Source: Thermomicrobiales bacterium (GTDB taxonomy: Bacteria; Chloroflexota; Chloroflexia; Thermomicrobiales; UBA6265). From it: 9,865 bases of DNA. Made by a program: the position numbers and the translations under genes. The stretch covers positions 1 through 9,865 of the forward strand of contig JAICRA010000031.1 of NCBI GenBank assembly GCA_025937615.1, given 5' to 3'. Below, piece after piece: positions 1 through 6,437 of the stretch. The first letter of the stretch is position 1; each line of letters begins with the position of its first letter. The notes under the pieces are model-generated. The model had not been told where the DNA came from, made no database searches, and saw only the letters and a program-made list of their open reading frames with translations.

Positions 1-1
1 G

Positions 2-121
2 GCCGGCATTCCAACCGTCTGGGTGAACCGCCATCAGCGTCCATGGATCGGGCCTGGTCCGGCGCCAACCCGTCAGATTCGCACACTTGCCGAATTGCCG
101 CAGCTTCTTGGCGCGGCGTAG
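2..121 (+). CDS. HAD-superfamily hydrolase, C-terminal end (partial)
   Basis: An open frame enters from the left edge and stops at TAG 119-121, giving 39 residues. It begins AGIPTVWVNRH and ends LAELPQLLGAA. A 'G-x-P-T-V-W-V-N-R' strand, then a Gly/Pro-rich turn and a final 'LAELPxLL' helix, is the usual C-terminus of haloacid-dehalogenase-like phosphatases, where the peptide fixes the last Rossmann strand. The catalytic Asp motifs would lie upstream, outside the window, so neither substrate nor subfamily can be given. A 2-haloacid dehalogenase or a general phosphatase both fit. Nothing ties it to trehalose phosphatase (OtsB). The call rests on a short tail only. Confidence 0.65.
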   Translation, partial: AGIPTVWVNRHQRPWIGPGPAPTRQIRTLAELPQLLGAA

Positions 122-331
122 ACCCGCACCAAGCGCCATTCAGCGTGACTGGCCGCGATTGCCGGGAGCGACCGCGGGCATACACGGCGAGGTGCTCAGT
201 TCGACTCATAGCGAAACACCTTTGGTAGGCTTGCCCCGATCGGCTATCGCAACCCCAGCCAAGTCTTAAACGCCGATCGGTTGACGAACGACGCGCGACG
301 TCCAGGTGGGGCTACGGAGGCATCTGTCGAT
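122..331. other. Intergenic leader upstream of the family 5 binding protein
   Basis: This gap of 210 bases lies between the HAD-like stop and the preferred ATG at 332. I see no convincing -35/-10 pair and no T-tract terminator. Its only clear structure is a pair of CCGATCGG octamers at 236-243 and 273-280, listed separately. A possible Shine-Dalgarno sequence GGAGG lies at 316-320, 11 bases before the ATG. Short open frames here overlap the HAD tail in other frames and have no recognisable product. Confidence 0.5.
236..280. repeat. Pair of palindromic octamers CCGATCGG
   Basis: CCGATCGG occurs at 236-243 and again at 273-280, with centres 37 bases apart. Each is its own reverse complement. 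The flanking bases extend the pair to a 9-bp inverted repeat (CCGATCGGC at 236-244, GCCGATCGG at 272-280). It could be a regulator site or a hairpin in the leader of the binding-protein gene. It could equally be chance in GC-rich DNA, where GATC-centred palindromes are common. Confidence 0.3.
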
Positions 332-2134
332 ATGCCGGTCGAGCAAAGCGAGCCGAAAACTGACCATCCAACTGGAGTGCCAGCCGTTTCCCGACGGGCG
401 GTTGTTCGCGGGGCAGCCGGGGCGTGGCTCGGAGCATACGCTCTTTTCACAACGGGGAGCGCACGCGCCCAGACACCGGTAGCGACGCCGAGCGCGGATC
501 AGGCAGTTGAAACAGTGCCTGGGATCACCCTTCCAGAGAGCATCACGCTCGCCGCGACCGAGCCTGCTTCTGGCACGCCGGCTCGAGGTGGCGCGCTTCG
601 GCTCGTTCGACCGGGCAGGAGTCTCGAAAATTTCAACCCGAGCGCATTTCATCAAGACCCTCAGATCCCTTTCAGCTATCTCGAGCCGCTTGTTCGGCCC
701 GATCCCGTGACGATGCGGCCAGCGCCCTGGTTAGCAGAGCGCTGGGAGTGGCGGGATCGGGGGCTCGAGCTCAATTTCGTGCTTCGCGACGGCGTCGTTT
801 GGCACGACGGAGCGACCCTGACGGCTGCTGACGCCGCTTTCAGCCTTGAGGTCTACGGAAGCGATACCAATTCGATCGTCAGCAAGCTTTTTTCCCTTGT
901 CGAAAACGTCGAGGTGGTTTCGGACCGTGAACTTCGCGTTCGTTTCACCGCTCGTGATCCAAACTGGCTCTTCAACGTTGCAACCCTGCCGATTGTCTCC
1001 AGGAAGCAGTACGGCGAATATTGGGAGGGATTGCCTGCGCCAGGACGCACACTATCGGGTTTCGATTGGTCGCGCGACAAGCCGGTTGGCACGGGACCGT
1101 GGCAGCTTTCTGAGTGGGAAGCCAGCCACGCCGCTTTCACTCGGTTCGACCGCTACTGGGGCCGAGGACCGTGGCTGGATCAGCTCGAGATCGCCGTGAT
1201 TGACGGTCCGCGCGCCAGATTGGAAGCCTGGCAAAACGGACGATCGGAAGTCACTTGGCCGGTGCGCGTTCCTCAGTTGTCGGAACTGCGAGAAGTGACC
1301 GGGACGCTCTATCCCGTACCGGCCGCATCGGTGATGTTCGCGGCGTTCAATTTCGCGAATCCGAATCAGCCGGATGGCAGCCTCTGGTCCGATCTTCGCG
1401 TCAGACTTGCCGCGTCGCAAGCGATCAACAGAGAACGGTATGCGCAAGACGTCTTTGCCGGCTTCACGCGCTGGCGGGCCGCCGGCACCATCGCCCAGCC
1501 GTGGGCGCATGATGACGAACTCACAACGCCGGCATTCAGTCAGGAGGCCGCCTCGGTCTTGCTGACCGAGTCAGGTTGGATCGACTACGACGGCGACGGT
1601 GTCCGCGAAGACGTCAATGGCCGGCAGCTGCGCCCAATTGCAATCGTCCGCGAGGATAGCCGGCCGGAGCTTGCGGCGGTGATGGCCCGGGTCGCCCGCG
1701 ATTTAGCGTCGATTGGCATCATAGTGTCGATCGAAGTCCTCCCGCCCGACGTTTTCGATGAGCGGTGGATCACGCGCCGGGATTACGATCTCATTGCCTA
1801 CGCTTACGACCAGCTCCCGGGATTTACCGACTTCGATCTCTACGGATCGACGTGGGACATCCGGACTAACCCGGCGGGCTGGAATCCTGGCGGATATGCG
1901 AACCCCGAGGCGGACGCCGCGATCGACGCATTTCTCGGCGCCGTCTCTGTCGAGCGTCAAGCTGTTGCCCTAAGACGCCTGCAACGCGCCGTCGACGAGG
2001 ACCTCTTCGGGCTCTGGCTCGGGTTTCCGGACGATCTGGTGCTCGTCGCGCCGGGGATCGAGGGCTTCGAGCCCAATATGGCCTGGCAGACCGCTCGCAC
2101 CTGGGATCTGTGGCGCGACCCTGAGAACGCCTGA
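332..2134 (+). CDS. Tat-exported ABC transporter substrate-binding protein, family 5 (DppA/OppA type)
   Basis: This is a 600-residue extracytoplasmic solute receptor of the SBP_bac_5 family, which delivers peptides, nickel chelates or some oligosaccharides to an ABC importer. Residues 20-46 form a Tat signal: S-R-R-A-V-V-R, a hydrophobic stretch, then ARA-Q as the likely cleavage site. The mature part shows family features: 'GGALRL' opening, 'LEPLVRPDP', 'LAERWEW', 'FVLRDGVVWHDGATLTAADAAFSLE', 'VGTGPWQLSEW', and a 'GWIDYDGDGVRED' segment (about residues 415-427), a DxDGDG loop of the kind seen in this family. I prefer ATG 332 because GGAGG lies upstream and the Tat motif then sits at a normal distance. 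An in-frame TTG at 281 would add 17 residues and has no visible ribosome site. No permease or ATPase genes adjoin it. Its ligand is unknown. Confidence 0.9.
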   Translation: MPVEQSEPKTDHPTGVPAVSRRAVVRGAAGAWLGAYALFTTGSARAQTPVATPSADQAVETVPGITLPESITLAATEPASGTPARGGALRLVRPGRSLENFNPSAFHQDPQIPFSYLEPLVRPDPVTMRPAPWLAERWEWRDRGLELNFVLRDGVVWHDGATLTAADAAFSLEVYGSDTNSIVSKLFSLVENVEVVSDRELRVRFTARDPNWLFNVATLPIVSRKQYGEYWEGLPAPGRTLSGFDWSRDKPVGTGPWQLSEWEASHAAFTRFDRYWGRGPWLDQLEIAVIDGPRARLEAWQNGRSEVTWPVRVPQLSELREVTGTLYPVPAASVMFAAFNFANPNQPDGSLWSDLRVRLAASQAINRERYAQDVFAGFTRWRAAGTIAQPWAHDDELTTPAFSQEAASVLLTESGWIDYDGDGVREDVNGRQLRPIAIVREDSRPELAAVMARVARDLASIGIIVSIEVLPPDVFDERWITRRDYDLIAYAYDQLPGFTDFDLYGSTWDIRTNPAGWNPGGYANPEADAAIDAFLGAVSVERQAVALRRLQRAVDEDLFGLWLGFPDDLVLVAPGIEGFEPNMAWQTARTWDLWRDPENA

Positions 2135-2141
2135 GATCGGA

Positions 2142-2339
2142 TCAGGACGGGCTCTGCTCGGGATCTGAACAGCTCCCGCCGGCGAACCCCGGCGGATCGC
2201 TGGCGGGAAACGATTCCTCGACTGCCTCTTGAACTTCGGCTTGCTCGGCTCTCCCTTCGCGCTCGGTCGGATCCTCTTTCTTGTCGTCGACGGAGTAGAT
2301 GACCTTCCCGAGTCCGGCCCGTTTCGTCGCATCGGTCAT
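2142..2339 (-). CDS. Small acidic protein with ESFPASDPP motif, function unknown
   Basis: The gene encodes 65 residues and is charged and hydrophilic throughout, with no signal peptide or membrane segment. Residues 36-52 read V-Q-E-A-V-E-E-S-F-P-A-S-D-P-P-G-F. The 'EESFPASDPP' core recurs in many small uncharacterised bacterial proteins, which supports this being a real gene. ATG 2339 is preceded by GAGG seven bases upstream. It starts 48 bases after the second permease stop on the same strand, so it could be the last cistron of the importer operon, and it ends 7 bases from the convergent family 5 binding-protein stop. No terminator was seen in either gap. The middle is rich in Glu, Lys and Arg and probably disordered or helical. 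No enzymatic function is proposed. Confidence 0.75.
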   Translation of the reverse strand: MTDATKRAGLGKVIYSVDDKKEDPTEREGRAEQAEVQEAVEESFPASDPPGFAGGSCSDPEQSPS

Positions 2340-2387
2340 GTGATTACCTCGTACTTGCGGTCGTTTCCCCGGTTCTCACGTCTAAAG

Positions 2388-3287
2388 CTACTTGACGGAC
2401 CCCGCGGTCAACCCCTTGACGATGTACCGCTCGAGAAAGATGCCAATGATGGCCAACGGGGCGATCGCGGCACAAGTGAGGGCCGCCATCGTCCACCATT
2501 TGATTCCCTGGGAGCTGACCTGGCCGGCAATGAGGAACGGTAGTGTGACGGCGTTCGTCGACGCCAGTACCAGCGCAATAAAGTATTCATTCCAGCAGAG
2601 AACGACGGTGAGGATGTACGCCGCGACGAGACCGGGAGCGGCGATCGGGAGCACGATCCTGAGGAACGCACCCCAGATCGACGACCCATCCACCTGCGCC
2701 GCCTGTTCCAGTTCGGACGGGATCGAGTTGAACTGGTCGAACATGATCCAAATGACGATCGGCAGGTTCATGACCGTGTAGATGAGGACGAGACCTTCGC
2801 GGGTGTCCTTGAGCCCGAGATTGACGAACATCAGCAAGATTGGCAGAGCGATCGCGGCCGGGGGCAGGATCAACTGGGCAAGGAAAAAGTTCCTGATCTG
2901 TTTGTTGTCGTAGGGACCGTACCGATAGCGGTAGCGGGACAGTCCGTACGCCGCCAGCGAACCGAGCGCCACCGCGAGCAGCGCTGCGGCAAGGGAGACG
3001 ACCAGGGTGTTCTGGAAATGGCGCAAGAAATTCGCGCGCTGTCCCGGTTCATAGAGGAGCGGGAACCAGCCCTTGTTGTCCGGCTGGAAATCGACCCACG
3101 GCAGGTACTTGGGGCCTTGCAAGACGGCTTCGCGGGGTTTGATCGAGGTGCTGGCGGTCCAGTAGAGCGGGAAGAGGCAAATGAAAGCCCAAACGATCAA
3201 TGCAACGTAAATCGCCGTCCGGCTCAGCCTGTTTTTGACGCCACCTCGGTTGTGTGGCGTGATGTCGCTCGCAACAGCGGTGCTCAT
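2388..3287 (-). CDS. Carbohydrate ABC transporter permease, MalG type (CUT1)
   Basis: This is a 299-residue inner-membrane permease, one of the two membrane subunits of the sugar importer encoded here. The first membrane segment (IYVALIVWAFICLFPLYW) is followed by 'STSIKP' and a periplasmic loop. The cytoplasmic EAA loop, which contacts the ATPase, lies at about residues 193-217 (EQAAQVDGSSIWGAFLRIVL). The C-terminus 'ERYIVKGLTAGSVK' is the standard ending of MalG-like subunits. Length matches the family (about 270-300). I chose ATG 3287 because AAGGGG lies just upstream and it leaves a 25-base gap after the first permease. An in-frame ATG at 3347 would overlap that gene's 3' end and add 20 atypical residues. 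No ATP-binding gene adjoins the pair. Confidence 0.92.
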   Translation of the reverse strand: MSTAVASDITPHNRGGVKNRLSRTAIYVALIVWAFICLFPLYWTASTSIKPREAVLQGPKYLPWVDFQPDNKGWFPLLYEPGQRANFLRHFQNTLVVSLAAALLAVALGSLAAYGLSRYRYRYGPYDNKQIRNFFLAQLILPPAAIALPILLMFVNLGLKDTREGLVLIYTVMNLPIVIWIMFDQFNSIPSELEQAAQVDGSSIWGAFLRIVLPIAAPGLVAAYILTVVLCWNEYFIALVLASTNAVTLPFLIAGQVSSQGIKWWTMAALTCAAIAPLAIIGIFLERYIVKGLTAGSVK

Positions 3288-3312
3288 AGTCGCCCCTTCG
3301 CCGATGGGGACA

Positions 3313-4425
3313 CTAATAGACGACATCCCGAACGCGCCGACCGGCAAACATCAACAGCATCGTAACTGAGACCAGCACGACGACCAGAAAAACCATCGCG
3401 ATCGCGGTGGCATAGCCGACATTGCCGCTCTCAACGCCTTCCCGATAGATGTAAAGCGAGAGCGTGTCAGTCGCGCCGCCTGGGCCTCCCGCGGTGACCA
3501 CCCGCACCACATCGACCAGCTTGAACTCGAAGATCACGCGCAAGACGATGGCGGTGAGCGAAACAGGCAGCATCAGCGGGAAGGTGATGTCCCAGAAGCG
3601 CTTCCAACCGCTGGCTCCGTCGATCTGCGCCGCTTCGAATACCTCGACCGGCAGCGCCTGGAGTCCGGCGAGCAACATGACCATCATGAACGGTATGGCA
3701 ATCCACGAGTCCATGGCGACGATCCCGAGGAACGCCGGAACAGGCTGGTCGAAAAAGGAAACGCGATCGATGCCGACACTGGCCAGCAGTTTGGGGACGA
3801 CACCGCGGTTTGCATCGAGGATCGACCGGCCGACCATCCAGCCGACCGCGACTGGGCTGATCATGAACGGCAAGAGAAATGCCACCCGGAAGAACTTCTG
3901 CGCCCGGATCTGTTGATTCAACAGGAGTGCGACGATGAACGCCACGACGTACTGAAATGGCACCGCCACGATGACGTACTTGAAATTGTTTCCGAGAGCG
4001 CCCCAGAACCGCTCGTCGGACGCCATGCGGCGGAAATTCTCGAGTCCATTGAAAGCCGGACCGGAAATGCCGCCTATGTCCCACTCAGTGAACGCTACGG
4101 CGAGTCCGAACAACGTCGGGAAGATCACGAGCGACAGCGTGATCTGCAAGGCGGGGAGGAGGAAAAGGAGCTGCTGGCCCCTGACTCCGCCGGTGATGTA
4201 GAGCGCGACGTCGTAGATGATGAACCAGAGCAGAACGACGATGGCGACAGGACGCCACGAGGCGAAACCGAAGTCGATAACTCCCATCGTGCGCAGCACT
4301 TGAATCAGCACCACGGCGATGGTGATGATGAGGGATGCCCGGGCGGCCAACCGGGCCAGGTCATGCCATGACCTCGACCCACTTGTTGGCCTGACGATCG
4401 TTGGTTGCAGCGCGGTATCGCTCAC
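3313..4425 (-). CDS. Sugar ABC transporter permease, MalF type (CUT1), with extended N-terminus
   Basis: This 370-residue permease is the partner of the MalG-type subunit. The EAA loop lies at about residues 258-285 (EVFEAAQIDGASGWKRFWDITFPLMLP), followed by 'LRVIFEFKLVDVVRVVTAGGPGGATDTLSLYIYREG', a classic MalF-family stretch. Before the usual six-helix core there are two extra hydrophobic segments, at about residues 30-47 and 58-78, so eight membrane spans are predicted. The ordinary family length is about 290-310, and the excess is all N-terminal. The start is GTG 4425, with AGAGG six bases upstream. It lies 134 bases after the binding-protein stop, across a strong hairpin. The transported sugar cannot be told from the sequence. 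Confidence 0.92.
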   Translation of the reverse strand: MSDTALQPTIVRPTSGSRSWHDLARLAARASLIITIAVVLIQVLRTMGVIDFGFASWRPVAIVVLLWFIIYDVALYITGGVRGQQLLFLLPALQITLSLVIFPTLFGLAVAFTEWDIGGISGPAFNGLENFRRMASDERFWGALGNNFKYVIVAVPFQYVVAFIVALLLNQQIRAQKFFRVAFLLPFMISPVAVGWMVGRSILDANRGVVPKLLASVGIDRVSFFDQPVPAFLGIVAMDSWIAIPFMMVMLLAGLQALPVEVFEAAQIDGASGWKRFWDITFPLMLPVSLTAIVLRVIFEFKLVDVVRVVTAGGPGGATDTLSLYIYREGVESGNVGYATAIAMVFLVVVLVSVTMLLMFAGRRVRDVVY

Positions 4426-4453
4426 ACGGCGCCTCTGGCGGGTAGTGATCCGG

Positions 4454-4476
4454 CTCGTTGTGCGTCTTTCGCGAAA
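4454..4476. promoter_or_regulatory. Possible operator upstream of the permeases
   Basis: TTTCGCGAAA at 4467-4476 is a perfect 10-base palindrome with a central CG, a form common among LacI-family sugar-regulator sites. Five bases away, CTCGTTGTG (4454-4462; CACAACGAG on the coding strand) also occurs at 6304-6312, beside the binding-protein promoter. The two lie between the intergenic hairpin and the GTG start of the first permease. No clear -35/-10 pair was found with them. The regulatory role is inferred from shape, position and the shared 9-mer only. Confidence 0.3.
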
Positions 4477-4495
4477 AGATAACCGAATTTGCGAT

Positions 4496-4534
4496 GAAAC
4501 GAGCGCCCCGAGACTTCCTCGGGGCGCTCGTTTC
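4496..4534 (-). terminator. Strong intercistronic hairpin between binding protein and permeases
   Basis: GAAACGAGCGCCCCGAG (4496-4512) and its exact reverse complement (4518-4534) form a 17-bp perfect stem with a five-base loop. It begins 25 bases after the binding-protein stop (4560) and ends 70 bases before the permease GTG. On the transcribed strand the stem ends in GTTTC and there is no long U-run, so it fits a partial terminator or an mRNA-stabilising hairpin better than a full stop. In CUT1 importers such structures keep binding-protein transcripts in excess over permease transcripts. Confidence 0.85.
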
Positions 4535-4559
4535 GTTGCCGCAATGAGTCGGTTCGACC

Positions 4560-6197
4560 CTACATCCCGAGCGCGGCCTGGTAGAGCCCTATCTGGCTCT
4601 CGCGGTCATTGCGGTCGGTGATCTCCTCCCATCGTGCCGCGGCCGAATCGAGTGCTTCCTGTGCTGATTTCTCACCAGCGACAGCGAGTGCCACTTCTTC
4701 CTCGGCGGCGATGTAGTAGTCGAAGATCCCCGGGATGCGCGGCTCGATTGCGCCGTTGGGGTGGTTGTACGAGTCTGACTCGGAAGCAAGATACGCTTCG
4801 GCGAATTCTGGCGGATACCCGGCGTCGACCCAGTACTGGGTTTCAAAGTGGCTGTCCCGGTAGGGCTGGAACCCGGACGGGTAAATGGCGGTCCACATCG
4901 AAAGATCCTTGCCGCCCAAGTGCGCGGCAAGGTCCCACGCGGCCTCGGTGACCCCTCGCTCTTCGGCCTTCTGCATGACATAGAGGCCCCAGCCGATGTA
5001 GGCCTCGTTCGGAGCGAAGTTGAGTTGACCCTCCCCGACGGTGTCCCACTCGCCGGTCTGGTTGTTGTAGACATCCGGCGATCCGGGAAGGATCGAGAAA
5101 CTCATCTTGTCTTGTACGACCGAGCTATCGCTCGTGTAGACGTTCGATCCGACGTCACCCCACCAGGCGGTCATCGCGCCGACGCCACCGAGAATCTGAC
5201 CGAGTGTGACCAGTAGGTCGGCGTTGATCTGATCGGCCGGCTCGACGCCAATGACATCGACCATGTCCTGTAGAGCCCGGACGAAGGCCGGGTTGTTGAC
5301 GTAGGGCTTCATCGTCTCGGGATCGAACAGCCAGGCGGGACTGTCCGGGTTCTTCGCGTAGGCGGAAGCCCGGCTGGCGAAGAAATACCAGCTAAAACCG
5401 CCTCCCGGCTTGACCACGTCCAGATAGCCGTAGATATCTGTGCCGTCGATCTGCTTGCCACTCAGGAACTGGGTCTGCGCTTGTACCTGCTGCCAACTCG
5501 TGGGAACACCCCAATCGCCTTCGCCACCGGAAGCAGACCATTCTTCAGCGAGCTCGGGGCTGGAAAACACGTCGCTGCGATAGTTGAAGTTATGGCAGTC
5601 ACCATCGATGGAGATGCGATAGGTCACATCTTCCCACGTGCCGACTGGAGCTTGCAGCAGCTTGACGTAGTCGGTGAGGTCGACCTGCTCCTTGACCCAA
5701 TCCGGCATCGGGCTTGCGAGACCGCGCCCGAGGATATCGCCTTCCCAGGGGGCTCCGCCCTCCATGACGTCGAATTCGATTTCCCCGGTGGCTACGCCCT
5801 GCTGAATCTTGGAGAAGATTTCGGCTTGAGGGACATCGATCCACTGAATGGTTGCGCCGGTAAACTCCTCCCAGGCCCGCGACAGGGGCCGGAAGATGTT
5901 GTTGTGATAACCAGCGTTGTTGAGACCGATGAACGTTACGGTCTGACCGCTGAACGCTCCCTGCTTAGTTGATCGTAGACAAAGCTCGCCGACGCGCTCC
6001 ATGTCGGCTTCGGTCGGTTGACCACCTGCCCCCGGGATCGCAAGGATCTGGGCAAGAACATCGTCCTGCGCCCGAGCACGTTGGTAGGACTTGCCGGGAA
6101 TTCCCCAGGCATAGAGGCCCGCGGCGGCGCCGGTGGCGGCTTTCAGTACGGTTCGGCGGTCGACTGGCTTGCGAAGAACTCGATTCCTCAGCGTCAT
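4560..6197 (-). CDS. Tat-exported sugar-binding protein of CUT1 ABC importer (family 1)
   Basis: This 545-residue extracellular solute-binding protein is the receptor of the sugar importer formed with the two downstream permeases. Residues 13-19 read D-R-R-T-V-L-K, a near-consensus Tat motif, followed by a hydrophobic Ala/Gly run and ARA-Q (likely cleavage after residue 43). After an extra stretch of about 45 residues, the binding core begins 'GQTVTFIGLNNAGYHNN' and continues with family features such as 'FRPLSRAWEEFTGATIQWIDVP', 'KIQQGVATGEIEFDVMEGG' and, near the C-terminus, 'GWGLYVMQKAEERGVTEAAWDLAAHL'. At 545 residues it is longer than the common 400-450. ATG 6197 has an excellent AGGAGGT five bases upstream. 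It has its own promoter at 6272-6300. The ligand is unknown. The nearby GT20 gene makes trehalose or another glucoside a reasonable guess, no more. Confidence 0.92.
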   Translation of the reverse strand: MTLRNRVLRKPVDRRTVLKAATGAAAGLYAWGIPGKSYQRARAQDDVLAQILAIPGAGGQPTEADMERVGELCLRSTKQGAFSGQTVTFIGLNNAGYHNNIFRPLSRAWEEFTGATIQWIDVPQAEIFSKIQQGVATGEIEFDVMEGGAPWEGDILGRGLASPMPDWVKEQVDLTDYVKLLQAPVGTWEDVTYRISIDGDCHNFNYRSDVFSSPELAEEWSASGGEGDWGVPTSWQQVQAQTQFLSGKQIDGTDIYGYLDVVKPGGGFSWYFFASRASAYAKNPDSPAWLFDPETMKPYVNNPAFVRALQDMVDVIGVEPADQINADLLVTLGQILGGVGAMTAWWGDVGSNVYTSDSSVVQDKMSFSILPGSPDVYNNQTGEWDTVGEGQLNFAPNEAYIGWGLYVMQKAEERGVTEAAWDLAAHLGGKDLSMWTAIYPSGFQPYRDSHFETQYWVDAGYPPEFAEAYLASESDSYNHPNGAIEPRIPGIFDYYIAAEEEVALAVAGEKSAQEALDSAAARWEEITDRNDRESQIGLYQAALGM

Positions 6198-6239
6198 GTG
6201 AACCTCCTCGAGTGCGCCAATGCACGTCGCGGCTCGTCC

Positions 6240-6257
6240 CCCGGTGCTCGCACCGGG
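6240..6257 (-). promoter_or_regulatory. Hairpin in the 5' leader of the binding-protein mRNA
   Basis: CCCGGTG (6240-6246) and CACCGGG (6251-6257) form a perfect 7-bp GC-rich stem closed by four bases (CGAG on the coding strand). It falls within the roughly 65-base leader expected from the promoter at 6272-6300 and about 40 bases before the ATG at 6197. It could stabilise the transcript 5' end. It lacks a T-tract and is not an attenuator by itself. Confidence 0.4.
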
Positions 6258-6271
6258 TCGTGCCGCGGCGA

Positions 6272-6300
6272 ACTATCTCCGGCCTCGAATCGGCTGTCAA
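6272..6300 (-). promoter_or_regulatory. Sigma70-type promoter of the sugar importer
   Basis: On the minus strand TTGACA (6300-6295) is a perfect -35 hexamer. It is followed by a 17-base spacer and GATAGT (6277-6272), which matches four of six -10 positions. Transcription would begin near 6264, leaving a leader of about 65 bases before ATG 6197. This means the importer need not depend on read-through from the GT20 gene, which ends at 6438. It is the best-formed promoter in the window. Confidence 0.65.
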
Positions 6301-6377
6301 CAACTCGTTGTGAATCCGAGTTGGCGGTCGCCGATTGCACGGACCGGGGCCATTGGGCGCCGGTCGGAAACTCGGAT
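6300..6377. promoter_or_regulatory. AACTCG half-site cluster upstream of importer promoter
   Basis: CAACTCG (6301-6307) and CGAGTTG (6317-6323) form a 7-bp inverted repeat with a nine-base spacer, just upstream of the -35 hexamer. AACTCGGAT (6369-6377) repeats the motif and is the exact reverse complement of ATCCGAGTT (6314-6322). A second small palindrome, ACAAC-TC-GTTGT (6300-6311), overlaps the first half-site and touches the -35 box. Half-sites repeated in this way beside a sugar-importer promoter suggest binding of a dimeric regulator. No regulator gene is present in the window. Confidence 0.45.
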
Positions 6378-6437
6378 CAACGACTCCGCTCCTGGGTGCT
6401 CCAACTGGACGGCAAGAACGACCGAAGGCCGGACCGT

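Noticed and set aside
2..121. HAD-like tail as trehalose-phosphatase OtsB
   Set aside because: The tail fits generic haloacid-dehalogenase-like hydrolases. It is on the opposite strand and 6 kb from the GT20 gene, and no OtsB-specific feature is visible.
281..331. TTG start at 281 for the family 5 binding protein
   Set aside because: No ribosome site precedes it, and it would place the Tat motif 37 residues in. ATG 332 with upstream GGAGG is more natural, though the TTG cannot be excluded.
3288..3347. Longer start (ATG 3347) for the MalG-type permease
   Set aside because: It would overlap the end of the upstream permease by 35 bases, and the added residues are not typical. ATG 3287 has a purine-rich ribosome site.
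3467..4084. 205-residue minus-strand frame within the first permease
   Set aside because: It is Arg/Gly-rich, without membrane segments, and in another frame of a clear MalF-type gene.
5481..5972. 163-residue forward open frame inside the sugar-binding protein gene
   Set aside because: It is antisense to a well-recognised family and has no motif or start signal. High GC keeps antisense frames open.
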